A stretch of DNA of 64,000 bases from Chitinibacter bivalviorum (lineage in GTDB: Bacteria > Pseudomonadota > Gammaproteobacteria > Burkholderiales > Chitinibacteraceae). Within the stretch, counting starts at the first letter, position 1; each line of letters opens with the position of its first letter. Shown one piece after another: positions 45,974-56,671 of this stretch. Position numbers and translations under genes: made by a program. Below the pieces are notes generated by a model. The model was not told where the DNA came from and did no database searches. It worked only from the letters and a program-made list of their open reading frames with translations. The stretch lies in the NCBI RefSeq assembly GCF_013403565.1, contig NZ_CP058627.1, positions 2,728,001 through 2,792,000 on the forward strand, read 5' to 3'.

Positions 45974-47618
45974 GGGGCTCTCCTGAATACAGGCAAACCT
46001 GATTTCGCCCCTGATGTTTAGCCTGATAAAGTGCGGCATCGGCCGCTTCAAATAGCATCTGTGCCGACATGGCGTGCTGCCACTGGGCACAGCCCAGACT
46101 AATGGTCACAGCCAGCTCTGGAGCAAGCGAGCCCCAATTAAAATTGGCAATTTTCTGGCGCATCCGCTCGGCGATCTTGCATGCGACATGAGGCTCGACC
46201 CGAGGCAGAATCAAGACAAATTCTTCACCACCATACCGCGCCAATAGATCCGTATCGCGCGTTAAGGCATGCAGTAAGTGCAGGCCATTTTTCAAAACTT
46301 CATCACCAATGTGGTGTGAATAGCGATCATTAACTTGTTTGAAATGGTCAAAATCAATCATGATCAAACACAGTGACCCGCCTTCCTGCGCAATCTGCTG
46401 CATCAAGACCGGCAATTGCGCATCAAGCGCATGCCGATTGAGTGCGCCCGTCAACGCATCATGGAAAGCGGCACTTTCCAATTGCTGCATCCGTTCGTGC
46501 TCTTGGTGTCGTTGCTGCATCAACTGCTTTAATTCCAGCTCACTTCGGAGCAATTGCAGTTTGATTTCGGCCTGATTTAAACGACGGGATGACAGCGCAT
46601 CCAGTTGATCATGCCGATTTTGCTGTAACAGCCGCAAATAATAATTATGAAAACCGATGTGATGCATCGTGGCACGAATATAGTCACCTTTGGCCTCGAA
46701 AAGGGCTGAGAGCTCAAAGTGAATATTCTGACGCAAATGATCGTCTTCCATGTGCTCGGCCAACTCCAGCGCTTGCAGCAATTGTCGCTCCGCTTGCGGA
46801 AAATCATTCAAGCGCGCATTCAATTGCCCCAAACCCAAGAGACTTTGCACCTGCCCCCAGCGCGAGACGGTATTCAGATTCAAATCGTAAGCGGCTTGAT
46901 AAAAAGCCCGTGCACGTATCCAGTCTTGCCGCGCCATATTCATCTGGCCGAGATATTGATTAATTTCAGCCAGCCAGCCCAAACGCTCAGGCAATATCAA
47001 GTCATCTTCAGTTTTCATCAGCAATTGCTCAGCGAATGAATATTCTTTGAGCTTGATGAGTGTCGCAGCTAAATGCAGCTGTGTTTTTGACTGTAAATCT
47101 TGATCACCATGCAGCTGCGCCCACTCTAGCGCTTGTGTTTGGTAATAAAATGCCTGATCAAAATTATCGTGTTGGAAATAAAGATTGGCGATCCCTAGGT
47201 AGGCATGGATATAGCGTTCAACGTCATCATCAAGCTGGGCGATTTGCAGCGCGTTGAGCCATGCTTGTAGCGCTTGCTGTGTCATCCGCTGGGCTTGATA
47301 ACAAAACGCTAAACCATCGAAGCAGGCACTTTGCAGTTTTCGCTGACCCAGCTTTTTCCCCAGCTCCAGCGCCGCATTAAAATTAGTGATCGCTTGGTCG
47401 GTTTGTTGCAAGATCGATTGCGAATTAGCGATCAATAGCAAAGCCTGAGCCTTTAGCTCATTGGATTGAATCTGCTCAGCACTCGCCAACGCCGCTTGCG
47501 CCAACACCAAGCTAGACTCGCAATTCACGACAAAAAGCCGCCGTGCTTCTTGCAGGCAGCGAATAATGTCATCGGCAACGCAAGGCGTTGGCGGTAAAAA
47601 TGCATCAAGCTCAGTCAA
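45963..47618 (-). CDS. TPR-GGDEF diguanylate cyclase
   Basis: 551 residues, soluble. N-terminal TPR array (about 20-350), a short coiled coil, then a GGDEF domain (about 385-545). Its active loop reads GGEEF near residue 463, with an RDTD inhibitory site five residues before. It would make cyclic di-GMP in response to a protein signal bound by the TPRs. It overlaps the downstream TPR-only gene, so the two are coupled. PTS enzyme I lies 30 bp upstream, and read-through from the PTS operon is possible. Confidence 0.9.
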   Translation of the reverse strand: MTELDAFLPPTPCVADDIIRCLQEARRLFVVNCESSLVLAQAALASAEQIQSNELKAQALLLIANSQSILQQTDQAITNFNAALELGKKLGQRKLQSACFDGLAFCYQAQRMTQQALQAWLNALQIAQLDDDVERYIHAYLGIANLYFQHDNFDQAFYYQTQALEWAQLHGDQDLQSKTQLHLAATLIKLKEYSFAEQLLMKTEDDLILPERLGWLAEINQYLGQMNMARQDWIRARAFYQAAYDLNLNTVSRWGQVQSLLGLGQLNARLNDFPQAERQLLQALELAEHMEDDHLRQNIHFELSALFEAKGDYIRATMHHIGFHNYYLRLLQQNRHDQLDALSSRRLNQAEIKLQLLRSELELKQLMQQRHQEHERMQQLESAAFHDALTGALNRHALDAQLPVLMQQIAQEGGSLCLIMIDFDHFKQVNDRYSHHIGDEVLKNGLHLLHALTRDTDLLARYGGEEFVLILPRVEPHVACKIAERMRQKIANFNWGSLAPELAVTISLGCAQWQHAMSAQMLFEAADAALYQAKHQGRNQVCLYSGEPHVD

Positions 47619-47648
47619 GGGTGCTGATCGTCATTCCCAATCAATGGA

Positions 47649-49376
47649 TTAATTATTGAGTTGCTGCAATAAAACTCGCAATTGATCCTCGTCGTCGGCT
47701 TTGAGCATTTTGCTCACAATGGGTTTAATCCGCCCCATTTCTGCCGTCAATAACTGCTGTTTCACTTTCAATAACTGAATAGGCAACATCGAAAAGCGTC
47801 GCAAGCCCAAGCCCAGCAGCAACCTGGATAAGCTCGGATCACCCGCCATTTCTCCGCACATTGACGCGGGTTTGCCCATTTTGTCGGCGGTGCTAATAAT
47901 GTGCTTGAGCAAATGCAAAACACCCGGATTGAGTGGATCGTATAAATGGCTCACGGCATCATCATTGCGATCGACGGCCAATGAATACTGGATCAAGTCA
48001 TTGGTACCAATCGATATAAAATCAAGATGATTGAGAAAAGCGCCCACCGCCATCGCGGCCGCGGGTACTTCGATCATTCCGCCGAGCTGAATATGTTCAT
48101 CAAAGGCAATGCCTTCTTCACGCAATTGCGCCTTGATGTCTTCCAGATGCAAGCGCGTCTGCTTCACTTCACTCAGCGCCGAGAGCATCGGAATCAGCAA
48201 TTTGATTTTGCCAAATGCTGATGCACGCAGCAGTGCGCGCAATTGGGTACGGAACATTTGCGGCTCGGCCATGCATAGTCGAATACCCGTCAAGCCCAAC
48301 GCAGGATTGGGTGCCTCGCGTTCCGATTGCCACGACGGAATTTTATCTTTGCCCAAGTCGATAGTACGGATAATGACGGGCTTATCCTGCATCGCCAGCG
48401 CAACTTGGCGATAAGCTTCGAACTGCTCTTCTTCGGTCGGCAGATCGTCTTCTTTCAGGAATAAAAACTCGGAGCGGAACAAACCAATCCCGCTGGCGCT
48501 GTTTTCCAGCGCCAATTCGCAGTCTTCCGGCAGCTCGATATTGGCGGTCAGCTCAACCTTAGTGCCATCGAGCGTGACTGCTGCTTGGGTTCGGATATCT
48601 TGCAGTTTGGCCTGCTTGATCAGCCATTCAGACTGACGGAACTGATATTCGGCCAAAATGGCGGCATCAGGATCAATAATGACGCAACCCTTGATGCCAT
48701 CCACAATAATCAGCTCTTGCTCGCGGATAATCTCGCGGGCATTGCGCAGCGCCAAAACTGAGGGCAAATCAAGGCTACGCGCCAAAATGGCCGTATGCGA
48801 TGTTAAGCCGCCCACATCGGTAATAAAGGCTTTGTAATTGGTGTCTTTGAACAAGACCATATCGGCAGGGGATAAATCATGCGCCACCAAAATGCAGTCG
48901 TCACCGCCACAACTCGGGGCGTGGTTACCGTGTTCATGCCCAGCCAGCGCTTTGAATACGCGCTCGGTGACCTGAATGACGTCGGTACGACGTTCACGCA
49001 GATATTCTTCTTCGATCTCGTCAAATTGCGCGAGTAATACATCAAGCTGTTGCTTCACCGCCCATTCAGCATTGCAGCGTTGCTGCTCGATAATATGGCG
49101 AGGCTCTTTGGATAGGGTATGGTCGTTGAGCAGCATGATGTGCAAGCTCAAAAATGCACCTAACTCGGCGGGGGCATTATCGGGAATACTCCCCCACAGC
49201 ATTTCTAATTCTTTGCGGGTATTGCGAATCGCGTCATCAAAGCGCTGCAACTCCGCGGCCAAACCTTCGGCGGGAATGAGGTAATGCACAATCTCGATAT
49301 CGGCTTGCGACACCAAATGGGCATGACCGATGGCAATACCGCCACCGACCCCTAAACCATGTAGGCTAATACTCAT
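47649..49376 (-). CDS. ptsI: PTS enzyme I
   Basis: 575 residues. Phosphoenolpyruvate-protein phosphotransferase with the active His194 in GGLTSHTAILAR, an N-terminal HPr-binding helical domain, and a C-terminal PEP-binding barrel (RSEFLFL, DLGKDK, GTNDLIQYSLAVDRND, SMCGEMAGDP). It starts the phosphate relay by loading HPr. No membrane sugar-specific subunits are nearby, so here it serves a regulatory relay or a distant transporter. ATG at 49376, with GGAGG-like bases upstream. Confidence 0.96.
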   Translation of the reverse strand: MSISLHGLGVGGGIAIGHAHLVSQADIEIVHYLIPAEGLAAELQRFDDAIRNTRKELEMLWGSIPDNAPAELGAFLSLHIMLLNDHTLSKEPRHIIEQQRCNAEWAVKQQLDVLLAQFDEIEEEYLRERRTDVIQVTERVFKALAGHEHGNHAPSCGGDDCILVAHDLSPADMVLFKDTNYKAFITDVGGLTSHTAILARSLDLPSVLALRNAREIIREQELIIVDGIKGCVIIDPDAAILAEYQFRQSEWLIKQAKLQDIRTQAAVTLDGTKVELTANIELPEDCELALENSASGIGLFRSEFLFLKEDDLPTEEEQFEAYRQVALAMQDKPVIIRTIDLGKDKIPSWQSEREAPNPALGLTGIRLCMAEPQMFRTQLRALLRASAFGKIKLLIPMLSALSEVKQTRLHLEDIKAQLREEGIAFDEHIQLGGMIEVPAAAMAVGAFLNHLDFISIGTNDLIQYSLAVDRNDDAVSHLYDPLNPGVLHLLKHIISTADKMGKPASMCGEMAGDPSLSRLLLGLGLRRFSMLPIQLLKVKQQLLTAEMGRIKPIVSKMLKADDEDQLRVLLQQLNN

Positions 49377-49479
49377 CTATTCCCTCCTGTAGGCGCGCAC
49401 ATCGCCTGAATCTGCCGCAGGAACACCTACAGCAGAAAGGGGTCGAGAACTCTAACGGCCTCGATCACCCTATGATTGA

Positions 49480-49752
49480 TTATTCGCCTTCACCAAACTT
49501 GTCTGCCACCAAAGCAGTCAATGCATCCAGTGCAGCCTGTTCATCAGGCGCATTGCTGGTGTCGATAATGATTTTGCTACCTTTGCCCGCCGCCAGCATC
49601 ATCACGCCCATAATCGATTTGGCGTTAACGCGTTTTTGATTGCGACTGACCCAGACTTCACACTGAAACTGGCTCGCCAGCTGCGTAAATTTACTTGATG
49701 CGCGAGCGTGCAAACCTAATTTATTGACGATTTCGACTTCTTGTTGCGGCAT
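49480..49752 (-). CDS. ptsH: Phosphocarrier protein HPr
   Basis: 90 residues. Phospho-acceptor His15 (GLHARASSKF) and the Ser46 regulatory site (KSIMGVMMLAAGKG) are both present. The latter means HPr kinase control is possible. It lies 15 bp after the EIIA gene and about 100 bp before ptsI. The N-terminal MPQQEVEIVNKLG is normal for betaproteobacterial HPr. Confidence 0.96.
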   Translation of the reverse strand: MPQQEVEIVNKLGLHARASSKFTQLASQFQCEVWVSRNQKRVNAKSIMGVMMLAAGKGSKIIIDTSNAPDEQAALDALTALVADKFGEGE

Positions 49753-49767
49753 TGTTCTTTATCCTAA

Positions 49768-50166
49768 TTACGACTGGGCACCTGGCAACATATACAGCAC
49801 ACCTTCGAGGCCGCCTGTAATCGCCTTGCTAACTGCAATTTCCAAAGACTGATGACTGTATGACAAGGCGCGTACCAACATGGGCAGATTCACCCCGGCA
49901 ACCGCTTCAACGCGCCCCGCCTGAATCAATCGATTGGCCACATTGGAAGGTGTTCCGCCATAAATATCAGTCAGCAGCAGCACACCTGAGCCATCATCGA
50001 GCTCGTTGATCAAGGCCTGCGCACGACGCACGACTTCATCAGGCTCGTCCGCCTTGCTCACGGCCAATTGGCCCAAATTCGGCAAAGGGCGACCCATAAT
50101 GTGCTGCGCACAGGTCATTAGCGCTTCACCCATCGAGTAGTGAGTCACGATGATTATGCCTACCAT
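49768..50166 (-). CDS. PTS EIIA component, mannose family
   Basis: 132 residues with the EIIA-Man fold. The phospho-His is at residue 9 (GIIIVTHYSMGEA) and DIYGGTPSNVANRL is the family's second signature. Phosphate passes to it from HPr. In betaproteobacteria this stand-alone EIIA is regulatory and follows gshB. Here apbE stands between them. The 137-bp gap upstream holds the promoter. Confidence 0.93.
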   Translation of the reverse strand: MVGIIIVTHYSMGEALMTCAQHIMGRPLPNLGQLAVSKADEPDEVVRRAQALINELDDGSGVLLLTDIYGGTPSNVANRLIQAGRVEAVAGVNLPMLVRALSYSHQSLEIAVSKAITGGLEGVLYMLPGAQS

Positions 50167-50303
50167 GCGGATTTGCTTCCTTTTCTAGCCCTAATGCCTT
50201 GTGAGCCTTGGGTTTTTTTATTCCGATTCTGCATCATATAACTGTTTTTACAGTTGCGGCAGTATGAAAAATGCCTATGTACTCTGCTGCAACACTACGC
50301 GGC

Positions 50304-51365
50304 TTAACGCAGGCGATATAAATGCGCTGGTTTCTTGAGCCATTTAATGCGTGACTGCAAGCTCGGCGAGATAAATACCGCCCCCGCATCGTTAATGACC
50401 ATCGCATCGTTCACACCAAATCGCTGCGCGTAGACCCAACTCGTATTCACACCGCCAATAAACATCGGCTTGGTCGCCACATCAGAGATCGCACCCGCAT
50501 TTTGGCTGGGGGGCGCGACGATCGTGACGGCCTGAACGCCTTGCGCTGGCTGCCCGGTACGTGGATCGATCAAATGGCTATAACGCTTGCCATTGAGCAT
50601 AAAAAATCTTTGATAATCGCCCGATGTGCCGATTGATTCACCATCTTTGAGTGCCAGTGTCGCCATGGCCTCGGGTTCACGCGGATGCTGAATCCCCACA
50701 GTCCATGGTTCTTGCCCTTTTTTACCCAGCGCCAGCACATTACCGCCAATATTGATCAAGGCGTTAAACACCCGCTGCTTGCGCAAATAATCCGCCGAAT
50801 GATCCAGCGCCCAGCCCTTGGCAAAGCCACCCAGATCAAGCTCAACCGCCGGATTTGTACTACTCACATTAGCCCCATCAATCAGCACATTATCCATACT
50901 GGGTTGGGCGGCCAGCAGTGCCGAGATCACATTGGCATCAGGTGTGACGGCGGCAAAGGTGTCTTTGTGAAATCCCCACACATTCACCAAAGCACCCACA
51001 GCAGGGTTAAATAGCTGATCGCTTTGCCGGGCGTATTTTTGCGCGGCATTGAGCATGGCAATCAGCTCAATATCCGCCTCTACCGTTTCACCTTGTTTAA
51101 ATGCGGCATTGAGACGCGTAATTTCCGATGGCTGCCAGGCATGAAGTTTGCGATGCAGGCGATCCAACTCAGCCAGCACGACGCCTGCGTGTTTGGCCGC
51201 GACGGCATCATCCAAGCCATAAATACTGATCTGCACCCGCGTGCCAAAGACATAGCTTTCCTGCTGGTAAACCTGCTCGCCGCTACAGGCAGTGAGCAAA
51301 AGCAAGAAAGCCGCGGCAAACAGGCCACGGCTTTGTCGAAGGGCTGTTGAGACGCTTAACAACAT
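50304..51365 (-). CDS. apbE: FAD:protein FMN transferase ApbE
   Basis: 353 residues. Lipoprotein signal with lipobox LLTAC (Cys27). The ApbE domain has [34 protein letters not shown] and the magnesium-site motif SHLIDPRTG. It attaches FMN covalently to Thr/Ser of flavoproteins such as Nqr or Rnf subunits on the periplasmic side. The ATG at 51365 overlaps the end of gshB by 10 bp, so it is translated with that operon; an acceptor gene is not in the window. Confidence 0.94.
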   Translation of the reverse strand: MLLSVSTALRQSRGLFAAAFLLLLTACSGEQVYQQESYVFGTRVQISIYGLDDAVAAKHAGVVLAELDRLHRKLHAWQPSEITRLNAAFKQGETVEADIELIAMLNAAQKYARQSDQLFNPAVGALVNVWGFHKDTFAAVTPDANVISALLAAQPSMDNVLIDGANVSSTNPAVELDLGGFAKGWALDHSADYLRKQRVFNALINIGGNVLALGKKGQEPWTVGIQHPREPEAMATLALKDGESIGTSGDYQRFFMLNGKRYSHLIDPRTGQPAQGVQAVTIVAPPSQNAGAISDVATKPMFIGGVNTSWVYAQRFGVNDAMVINDAGAVFISPSLQSRIKWLKKPAHLYRLR

Positions 51366-52303
51366 TTCCTCTCAAGCGCATCGATGAATAAACCGGCCAC
51401 ATTAATCCCCGATTGCGCGGCGATTTCCTGAAAACACGTTGGGCTGGTGACATTCACCTCGGTGAGATTTTCACCAATCACATCGAGTCCCACCAGCAGC
51501 AAGCCTTGTGCCGCTAATTGCGGGCCGAGTTTCTCGGCAATTTCTCGATCTTTGGCGGTTAGCGGGCGCGCAACCCCTGCACCGCCCGCGGCCAAATTGC
51601 CACGCGTTTCACCATTTTGCGGAATTCGCGCCAAACACCAATCCACGGGTACGCCATCAATCAGCAAGATACGCTTATCGCCATCCTTAATCGCTGGCAG
51701 GTATTTCTGCGCCATCACCAGACGTTCGCCATTGTGGCTGAGCATCTCCAGTATGCTCCCCAAATTAGCGTCTGCATTGGTAATGCGGAAGATACCTGCC
51801 CCACCCATGCCATCGAGCGGTTTCACGATGACATCGCCGTGTTCGCTCACAAAGGCGCGGATGTCGGCCATATTCTGGCTAACCATCGTCGGCGCAATGT
51901 ATTCGGCAAATTGGAAAATCGCCAGTTTTTCATTAAAGTCGCGCAGCGCCTGACCGCGATTAAATACTTTCGCACCTTGCGTTTCGGCGAGACTGAATAA
52001 CTGCGTCGCGTACAAATATTGCTGATCAAAAGGTGGGTCTTTGCGCATCACCACCGCATCCACGTCGCGCAAGGCGATGTAGCTTTCTTGCTCGATGTGA
52101 TACCAGTCGTGGCCAACTTGCGTCTCGGTAAAACCGATCCACTGCGCTTTGGCCTCCACCACGCCCTCTTTGAGGCGAAGATCATCAGCTATACACGCCA
52201 AAACCTGATGCCCGCGCGCATGGGCTTCACGCATCATGGCGTAAGTGGAATCTTTGTAAATTTTAAATCCGCTCAGCGGGTCAGCGACAAAAAGGATGCG
52301 CAT
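51356..52303 (-). CDS. gshB: Glutathione synthetase
   Basis: 315 residues. ATP-grasp enzyme that joins gamma-glutamylcysteine and glycine. It begins [20 protein letters not shown] and has [19 protein letters not shown] and [18 protein letters not shown]. Start: ATG at 52303, whose first base overlaps the last base of the gshA TAA. The gene ends in overlap with apbE. Confidence 0.96.
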   Translation of the reverse strand: MRILFVADPLSGFKIYKDSTYAMMREAHARGHQVLACIADDLRLKEGVVEAKAQWIGFTETQVGHDWYHIEQESYIALRDVDAVVMRKDPPFDQQYLYATQLFSLAETQGAKVFNRGQALRDFNEKLAIFQFAEYIAPTMVSQNMADIRAFVSEHGDVIVKPLDGMGGAGIFRITNADANLGSILEMLSHNGERLVMAQKYLPAIKDGDKRILLIDGVPVDWCLARIPQNGETRGNLAAGGAGVARPLTAKDREIAEKLGPQLAAQGLLLVGLDVIGENLTEVNVTSPTCFQEIAAQSGINVAGLFIDALERKCC

Positions 52304-53589
52304 TAGAGGCTTCCTTCTTCCAGCTCTAGCGAACCGGCGAGCAGTGCCAAGCGCGCCACGACGCCGTAGGCGTAAAAGCGGTTGGCTTCGCAATCGGGTG
52401 AGCCGTCGCAATCGGGGGTTGAGAGCGGGGTTGCAAACGCCAAAGGCTTAAAGTGCATGCCCGGCGCGTTGAGATTTTCGTCGATGCCGCGCCCAGTATG
52501 CACGCGGTAAAAGCCGCCAATCACAAAGCGATCGAGCATATAGACCACAGGCTCAGCCACACCATCATCGATGGTTTCAAACGTCGGCACGCCTTCTTGC
52601 ACAATCACGTCGTGCACTTCCATGCCTTCCTTGATCACCGACATTTTGTTGCGCTGTTTGCGATTGAGGCCAACCAGCTCTGCACCCGATTTCACGCTCA
52701 TAATACCCATGCCATACGTGCCAGCATTGGCTTTCACAATGACAAATGGCGTTTGATCAATGCCGTATTGAGCATATTTAGCGGCGATTTTTGCAATCAT
52801 CGCATCAATCGTGGCGGCGAGTTTTTCTTCGCCTTCTCGCGCGTGAAAATCCAGGCCATCCACGTGCTCGAAGTAAGGATTAATCAGCCACGGATCAATA
52901 TCGATGATGCTAGCAAAATCGGCGACGACACGATCATACGCGGCAAAATGCCCGGTTTTACGGCGCACAGCCCAACCGGCGTGCAGCGGCGGCAATAAGG
53001 TCTGCTCGATGTTTTTCAGTAAATCAGGAATGCCAGCGGATAAATCATTATTGAGCAGCACCACGCACGGGTCGAACTCACTCAAATCAGCGCCCAAGCC
53101 AACGCGATTTCCTTTACGCGTCACTGGCTCTTGCAGCATTTTGCTGCCATCGGGCAAATCCAGCTCGGTCGGCGCCGAGATTTCGGGATTCATGCTGCCG
53201 ATACGTACCACCATGCCGGCTTGGCGCAGGATTTTGGCCAGCGCCGCGACGTTTTGCAGGTAAAAACCATTACGGGTGTGGTTTTCCGGGATCAGCAAAA
53301 TGCGGCGCGCGTCAGGACAGTAGCCCTCTAGCGCCATCATCGCGGCCTGTACCGCCAGCGGGTGAAATTCCGGATTGAGATTATTAAACCCACCCGGATA
53401 GAGATTCATATCGACGGGAGCGAGCTTGTAGCCCGCATTACGCAAATCAACCGAGCCATAAAACGGCGGGGTGTGCTCCTGCCATTGATTACGAAACCAG
53501 TGTTCGATTTCCGGTTGGGCGGCGAGGATTTTGTGTTCCAGCTCCAACAGGGGGCCAGTCAATGCGGTAGTCAGATGCGGCACGCTCAT
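52303..53589 (-). CDS. gshA: Glutamate-cysteine ligase, proteobacterial type
   Basis: 428 residues. First step of glutathione synthesis. It belongs to the short form typical of betaproteobacteria (TIGR02049-like), unrelated in sequence to E. coli GshA, and is recognised by [42 protein letters not shown] and [15 protein letters not shown] at 53589 with TGGAG upstream. One-base overlap with gshB. Confidence 0.93.
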   Translation of the reverse strand: MSVPHLTTALTGPLLELEHKILAAQPEIEHWFRNQWQEHTPPFYGSVDLRNAGYKLAPVDMNLYPGGFNNLNPEFHPLAVQAAMMALEGYCPDARRILLIPENHTRNGFYLQNVAALAKILRQAGMVVRIGSMNPEISAPTELDLPDGSKMLQEPVTRKGNRVGLGADLSEFDPCVVLLNNDLSAGIPDLLKNIEQTLLPPLHAGWAVRRKTGHFAAYDRVVADFASIIDIDPWLINPYFEHVDGLDFHAREGEEKLAATIDAMIAKIAAKYAQYGIDQTPFVIVKANAGTYGMGIMSVKSGAELVGLNRKQRNKMSVIKEGMEVHDVIVQEGVPTFETIDDGVAEPVVYMLDRFVIGGFYRVHTGRGIDENLNAPGMHFKPLAFATPLSTPDCDGSPDCEANRFYAYGVVARLALLAGSLELEEGSL

Positions 53590-53680
53590 GGCGGCTCCAG
53601 CGTCAATTAAGTGATTCAATAAGATATGGCGACAGCTTGTACGAATTCAAGATCGGCGCTGCGCTAAATATACATACCCC

Positions 53681-53729
53681 ATGTATTTACATCAAAACTA
53701 GTACATAAAAGCTTTTTCAGGCTATACAC
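53681..53729. repeat. 49-bp inverted-end repeat, copy 14
   Basis: ATGTATTTAC ... GGCTATACAC; 49 bp. Both ends have changed bases. The right end abuts the TAG stop of the TPR gene. The bases just left of it read ACATACCCC, as if another copy's right end stood next to it. Confidence 0.45.
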
Positions 53730-54764
53730 CTAGCGTCTTGGTAAATATTGCCGAATATGACTCAGATTGATCGGCGGGATATGCCATGCCTCGGTGTTGA
53801 TTTCATACAAGCGATCAAGTTGATGCCCGTAATATTCGATGCCATGTTCATCATTCAGTGCCGCACAATATCCAGCGGCCTGCGCATTCAATCGCGCCTC
53901 GATATGCCGCATACCATCAAGCTGCGCCAGATGAATAGCCCGCTCGATCATATCGCGCGCCATTTGTGGCGAGCCTTGCAAAAAGCGCACTTCGGCCAGC
54001 ATCCCGAGTACATTGCATTCTGCCCAGTGCGATGGGGTTTCGAGTAACGCTTCGAGTGCTTCTTCGAGATAAAACTCAGCCTGAACGAGATCATGCGCTT
54101 TGAGGTAAACGGTACCTAAATGCAGCAAAGACTCCGACACATAATGACCAAAACCATGCTCCCGGCTAAAAGCGACCGAATCTTTCAGTATCCGCGTCGC
54201 CTCCTCAACCTCGCCACCATTATAAAGATCCCATCCTAGGCTCAATTGCGCTTTGGCAAAAATCAACGGATCAGGGCTCAGTCGCAGCAATAACATGGCC
54301 GCCCGATAAAATTCCGCCCCTTGCAGGTATTCGTTGTAGGCGCTGCAAATATGACCAAGACCGATCAGGGCAAAAATATGGCTATAGCCACAATGGTGCA
54401 AACTACGGCATTGCCCAATACAACGCGTCCAGTAATCGAGTGATTCGGCGTAAAGCCCGGCGGTATAGCGGTCACGCCCGAGACGCTCAAGCACTTGTGC
54501 TTCAAGCAGGCCCAACTGATCTTGCTCGCAGATCGCCAATGCATCGATCAAGAGTTGGGCGCCATCAAATCGTTGCCCGAGCTGATCTTGGGTAATGGAA
54601 ATAAAAATACTGGCCTGCACCTGGGTGGCGCGGTCGTGATACGCCAAACTGTCCGCCAGCAATTGCTCGCTCAACTGCAGAGCCTCACCGGGGGCACTAT
54701 AGAGAGAGCGGCTAATCGCCTTAATCTTTTCAGCTGCGGAAGGGACTGTTGTGGTCATGGCCAT
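53730..54764 (-). CDS. TPR protein without output domain
   Basis: 344 residues, helical, with TPR units through most of the length (YAESLDYWTRCIG, YLQGAEFYRAAMLLL, LVQAEFYLEEALEALLE, MARDMIERAIHLAQ). It resembles the TPR halves of the kinase at 41.6 kb and the cyclase at 46 kb. No signal peptide or catalytic domain. Role inferred as an adaptor or sensor. ATG at 54764 (or 54758). The TAG stop abuts a decayed 49-bp repeat. Confidence 0.72.
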   Translation of the reverse strand: MAMTTTVPSAAEKIKAISRSLYSAPGEALQLSEQLLADSLAYHDRATQVQASIFISITQDQLGQRFDGAQLLIDALAICEQDQLGLLEAQVLERLGRDRYTAGLYAESLDYWTRCIGQCRSLHHCGYSHIFALIGLGHICSAYNEYLQGAEFYRAAMLLLRLSPDPLIFAKAQLSLGWDLYNGGEVEEATRILKDSVAFSREHGFGHYVSESLLHLGTVYLKAHDLVQAEFYLEEALEALLETPSHWAECNVLGMLAEVRFLQGSPQMARDMIERAIHLAQLDGMRHIEARLNAQAAGYCAALNDEHGIEYYGHQLDRLYEINTEAWHIPPINLSHIRQYLPRR

Positions 54765-54854
54765 TTAGCTTCTGTTTTTTGCCATCGTAAATGGCAATCC
54801 ACGACCCCGCAAATACAGATCATCATTCAAAGCGATCTAAGGCGAACCCGACGA

Positions 54855-55817
54855 TCACAACCATCCTTTGCGCTTAAAGAACCAATACGGCGCAATACCC
54901 GACAACACCATCAACATTAATGCGGCGGGGTAACCCCAGTTTTCAGATAACTCGGGCATATGGGCAAAATTCATCCCGTAAATCGAGGCGACCAAAGTAG
55001 GCGGCAGGAAAACCACGCTGGCGATCGAGAAGATTTTGATGATTTTATTCTGCGCCAGATTAATCAAACCCATTACCGCGTCCATCAAGAAGTTAATCTT
55101 GTCGAACAAAAATGCGCTGTGGTTATTCAGTGATTCCAAGTCGCGCAAAATCTCGCGCAAATCATTTTCCTGCGCTGCGGCCAACTGGCGGCTACGCAAT
55201 AGGAAAGACAGCGCGCGGCGCGTGTCCATCAGATCAAGGCGTACTTTACCGTTAATGTCTTCGTGCCCTGCCAGCTCGGCCAGCGCTTGCCCCATCAGCT
55301 CGTCGGTCATATCGGCGCTGTGATCGAGTACGCGGCGACTCACTTCATCGAGCTTGGCATAAATGTCTTCGAGCACGTCAGCGTCATACTCGACGGCGGC
55401 ATCATAAATCGCCAGCAAAATTTCCTGCGCACTACTCACAAAGCCCGGTTGCACCCGAGCGCGCAAGCGAAACAGCCGAAATACGGCCAATTCCTCTTGG
55501 CGTATCGTTAGCAAACGGCCTTCGTTCAGCAAAAATGACACGGTAACGTTATTGTGCGCGTCTTCCGAATGTGACAGAAAAAACGAGCTGATGTGCACGC
55601 CGTTATCATCAACATAACAGCGCGCTGATTCTTCCAAGTCTTTCAGCTCTTCGTCTTCCGGCAACTCAAGGTGAAACACACGCTGCACCAATTCACGCTC
55701 TTCGTCGCTCGGGTCCACCATATCGACCCAAAGCACCTCCGGTCGCGACAAGTCTTCCGGCACCAGAGCAGGGACTTGAATCAAACGACCAGCAGAGAGG
55801 ACGAAGGCATTGAGCAT
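54855..55817 (-). CDS. corA: Magnesium/cobalt channel CorA
   Basis: 320 residues. Large cytoplasmic N-terminal domain, then two C-terminal helices with the selectivity signature YGMNFAHMPEL after the first. It forms a homopentamer for Mg2+ entry. ATG at 55817 (MLNAFVLSAG); a longer in-frame start at 55877 is less likely. The 275-bp region upstream (55818-56092) has no other recognisable feature. Confidence 0.94.
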   Translation of the reverse strand: MLNAFVLSAGRLIQVPALVPEDLSRPEVLWVDMVDPSDEERELVQRVFHLELPEDEELKDLEESARCYVDDNGVHISSFFLSHSEDAHNNVTVSFLLNEGRLLTIRQEELAVFRLFRLRARVQPGFVSSAQEILLAIYDAAVEYDADVLEDIYAKLDEVSRRVLDHSADMTDELMGQALAELAGHEDINGKVRLDLMDTRRALSFLLRSRQLAAAQENDLREILRDLESLNNHSAFLFDKINFLMDAVMGLINLAQNKIIKIFSIASVVFLPPTLVASIYGMNFAHMPELSENWGYPAALMLMVLSGIAPYWFFKRKGWL

Positions 55818-56092
55818 GGATACAGCCTTAAAAAATCGATGAGAGATTGCGCGCAGATTATACGGCAGCGCAAGCAACTAAGGGGATTCTTGCTCGTTCG
55901 ACATCGCGTGTGCGTACTGACATCGGCCGCCTTTCAACTCGACGCTTTCAATCCATGCCTCGCGATCACAATGCGTCGCCAAGAATGAGCTAAGTGTTTA
56001 TTTTCACATTCTTATTTGCCAAATTATTACATAGAGACCAAGCCAGTATTCTTTTAGCATAAGGACATCAACATATTTTAGGAGTCGGCAGC

Positions 56093-56356
56093 ATGTCTAC
56101 ACCTCGAATTCCACCGCTGCGCATTATTGAGAGTGAACCCGTCGTCACACCTACGTCACCGTCGCCAATACAGGTCTATCCGGAAACAAATCAAGCCCTT
56201 GGCTATACCTTATTGCTTGGTGCATTTTTATTACTCACCACGGGCATGATTTGCTCACCATTCATCTTGCCGATGATTCATATTCCATTGTTAGCAATCA
56301 GTGCAGCATTACTGTCAATTCCGGTAATCATTTTCAGCGTCATTAAACTGGCTTAA
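56093..56356 (+). CDS. Small two-helix membrane protein
   Basis: 87 residues. A Pro/Thr-rich N-terminal tail of about 38 residues is followed by two hydrophobic helices (LGYTLLLGAFLLLTTGMIC and IPLLAISAALLSIPVIIF). Strong Shine-Dalgarno AGGAG before ATG 56093. I recognise no family. It lies between two magnesium transporter genes but there is no further sign of a link with them. Confidence 0.65.
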   Translation: MSTPRIPPLRIIESEPVVTPTSPSPIQVYPETNQALGYTLLLGAFLLLTTGMICSPFILPMIHIPLLAISAALLSIPVIIFSVIKLA

Positions 56357-56671
56357 TGGCTAAGTAGCTCAGCCCCCAGAGCACGGGGCCAAGCATCGTA
56401 ATGGTGTTATTGCAGCAATGGTGAGCGCTTACTTTAGACAACTATGCCTTGACTCATGGCAGAACCTGCACCAGCACAACACCCCACGGCAAAAGATGCT
56501 CGCGTCGCCCGACACAGAACCTTCGCAAGCGCAATGGATACATAATTGCGGAGCTGGCACTTTGCACATCGCCCGCGTCACGATTTTGCCGTACCCGCGT
56601 GCTAAACTGCGCCGCACCATTTGACACTCACTATTTTCAGCCCCATGAAATAGTCTGCCGTAGGACCTGCT
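56357..56671. other. 315-bp interval before mgtE
   Basis: No credible gene. A short GC-rich hairpin (GCCCC / GGGGC) follows the small membrane-protein gene near 56375-56393 and may end its transcript weakly. I saw no M-box or other riboswitch-like fold by eye. Confidence 0.5.
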
